Made by a program: the position numbers and the translations under genes. DNA of 22,138 nucleotides from Tissierella_B sp964485455 (GTDB taxonomy: Bacteria > Bacillota > Clostridia > Tissierellales > Tissierellaceae). Under the pieces are notes generated by a model. The model was not told where the DNA came from. It did not search any database and worked only from the letters and a program-made list of their open reading frames with translations. The DNA lies in the NCBI GenBank assembly GCA_964485455.1, contig CAZAJU010000033.1, positions 1 to 22,138 of the forward strand. The letters run 5' to 3'. Below are positions 21,405-22,138 of this stretch, piece after piece (position 1 is the stretch's first letter; every line of letters begins with the position of its first letter).

Positions 21405-21905
21405 TTATTCCCATACAAAATCACCACTAATTAAATCTATTAATGGTTTATCGTCCGCTACTAATAATCTTATTTCATGATTATTGGCAAAGCTATTCTC
21501 TTCATTTGCTTTTTTAATCTTTAAAATATAAGTAACCTTATATTTTCCTTCATCTTCTTTAATTAGCTCAAGGTTATTAATTTCAACTGATTCTGCACCA
21601 TAGGCCTCCATATTAAAATTTGGAATTAATCGATTGCTAACCATACGATCAAAGCAATCTTCAGTTAAATATTTTCTAAACTCATTTACATATTCAATTG
21701 GTGCATTATTGTTTTCAGATATTACTCCATCGATGTTTGCGCTAATATTTTCCCAAATCTCTTGTGAAAAAGTAAGCTGATTATAATACTCGTTTAAAAA
21801 ATCATCAATTACTTCAACACTTTCATTCATATTACTATCTGAAGAGCAGCCTACCATTATTAGAGCTAATATCAATAAACAAATATAAAAAATCCTTTTA
21901 ACCAT
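21405..21905 (-). CDS. Hypothetical lipoprotein
   Basis: A 166-residue protein of unknown function. It starts MVKRIFYICLLILALIMVGCSSDSN, a lipoprotein signal peptide with a lipobox ending in Gly-Cys (MVGC), so it should be lipid-anchored on the outer face of the membrane. I start it at 21905 because GAGGGGTGAG lies just upstream; an in-frame ATG at 21920 overlaps that ribosome binding site. The mature part is acidic and soluble, with NNLELIKEDEGKYKVTYILKIKK and a final LLVADDKPLIDLISGDFVWE. That strand-rich end recalls small extracytoplasmic NTF2-like or similar folds, but I do not claim a family. The gene is monocistronic and convergent with the GyrI-like remnant. Confidence 0.8.
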   Translation of the reverse strand: MVKRIFYICLLILALIMVGCSSDSNMNESVEVIDDFLNEYYNQLTFSQEIWENISANIDGVISENNNAPIEYVNEFRKYLTEDCFDRMVSNRLIPNFNMEAYGAESVEINNLELIKEDEGKYKVTYILKIKKANEENSFANNHEIRLLVADDKPLIDLISGDFVWE

Positions 21906-22042
21906 AATCTCACCCCTCATTAGTATTAGTATAATATTTTAAGTTAGCTAAGTACCTCTTCACTAATGTAATGTCATCATCTTATAAAATCTTACAAAAA
22001 TTTTAGATAAATTTTTTCTATACTTTTAATTAGGGGAGATCC

Positions 22043-22071
22043 TTGGTAATCCGAAACTTATATGATAATAT
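22043..22071 (+). promoter_or_regulatory. Possible promoter before the gene at the right edge
   Basis: TTGGTA (22043-22048), a 17-base spacer and TAATAT (22066-22071) form a partial sigma-A match about 50 bases before the ATG at 22126. The rest of 21906-22125 is AT-rich and shows nothing else that I can name. Confidence 0.35.
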
Positions 22072-22125
22072 AGGATAAACTTATTTACTATATTTCTTAA
22101 GAGATGCTTGGGGGAGCTGATGATT

Positions 22126-22138
22126 ATGAAATTAAAGA
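22126..22138 (+). CDS. Start of a further gene (partial, unidentified)
   Basis: GGGGGAG (22110-22116) lies nine bases before an ATG at 22126 that reads MKLK before the window ends. An in-frame ATG at 22120 is too close to the ribosome binding site. Too little is present to identify a product. Confidence 0.4.

Larger units (their letters stand above)
21233..21430 (+). pseudogene. Truncated GyrI-like (effector-binding domain) gene remnant
   Basis: An open frame of 65 codons starting MKYEWRKEDKSIYFPSIKPEIIDLPKMNYFMLDG, which looks like the N-terminus of GyrI-like/effector-binding small-molecule proteins of roughly 200 residues. After about residue 35-38 the resemblance ends and the frame runs into hydrophobic, unrelated codons and a terminator-like hairpin. 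The rest of the domain is absent in any frame, so this is most likely a 5' remnant. GAGGAGA lies upstream of the ATG, so it could still be translated. Its last 26 bases overlap the 3' end of the convergent lipoprotein gene. Family recognition is by eye. Confidence 0.6.

Overview
The window is AT-rich chromosomal DNA, most likely from an anaerobic, spore-forming member of the Clostridia. The gene order secY-adk-KOW-infA-rpmJ-rpsM-rpsK-rpsD-rpoA-rplQ-ecfA1-ecfA2-ecfT-truA-rplM-rpsI-cwlD is typical of that class. The spore-cortex amidase CwlD points to sporulation. A glycine cleavage operon with a two-subunit P protein suits amino-acid fermenters of the Tissierella/Alkaliphilus type, but that genus-level placement is inference.

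Layout: 1-5524 is the distal spc/alpha ribosomal operon, from the last codons of rplO to rplQ. It lacks the usual map gene between adk and the KOW protein gene. It ends at an intrinsic terminator. A 300-bp gap follows, holding a small inverted-repeat-bounded element (5585-5755) and a promoter for the overlapping ecfA1-ecfA2-ecfT-truA operon (5826-9052). A near-consensus promoter and a probable L13 leader RNA then drive rplM-rpsI (9164-10005). Next are cwlD (10268-10993) and, convergent with it, a [4Fe-4S] aldo/keto reductase (11136-12269, minus). Divergent from the reductase is the complete glycine cleavage operon gcvT-gcvH-gcvPA-gcvPB-lpdA (12421-18222), which oxidises glycine to CO2, NH3, NADH and methylene-THF. 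After it come a PAP2 phosphatase, a multi-spanning permease, a two-gene toxin-antitoxin module with a consensus promoter, a truncated GyrI-like remnant, a minus-strand lipoprotein and the first codons of a further gene.

The most notable structure not explained by genes is a family of three ~115-bp repeats (10040-10152, 18252-18366, and 10986-11104 on the minus strand). Each copy begins in the U-tract of an intrinsic terminator, lies in the same orientation as the gene that terminator ends, and carries two conserved potential hairpins. I do not recognise it as a named family. Other points worth a second look are a nested 16+9 bp perfect inverted repeat inside the truncated GyrI-like gene, a 14-bp perfect palindrome between the aldo/keto reductase and gcvT where some bacteria carry a glycine riboswitch, and the pairing of an AbrB-fold antitoxin with a RelE/YafQ-like toxin.
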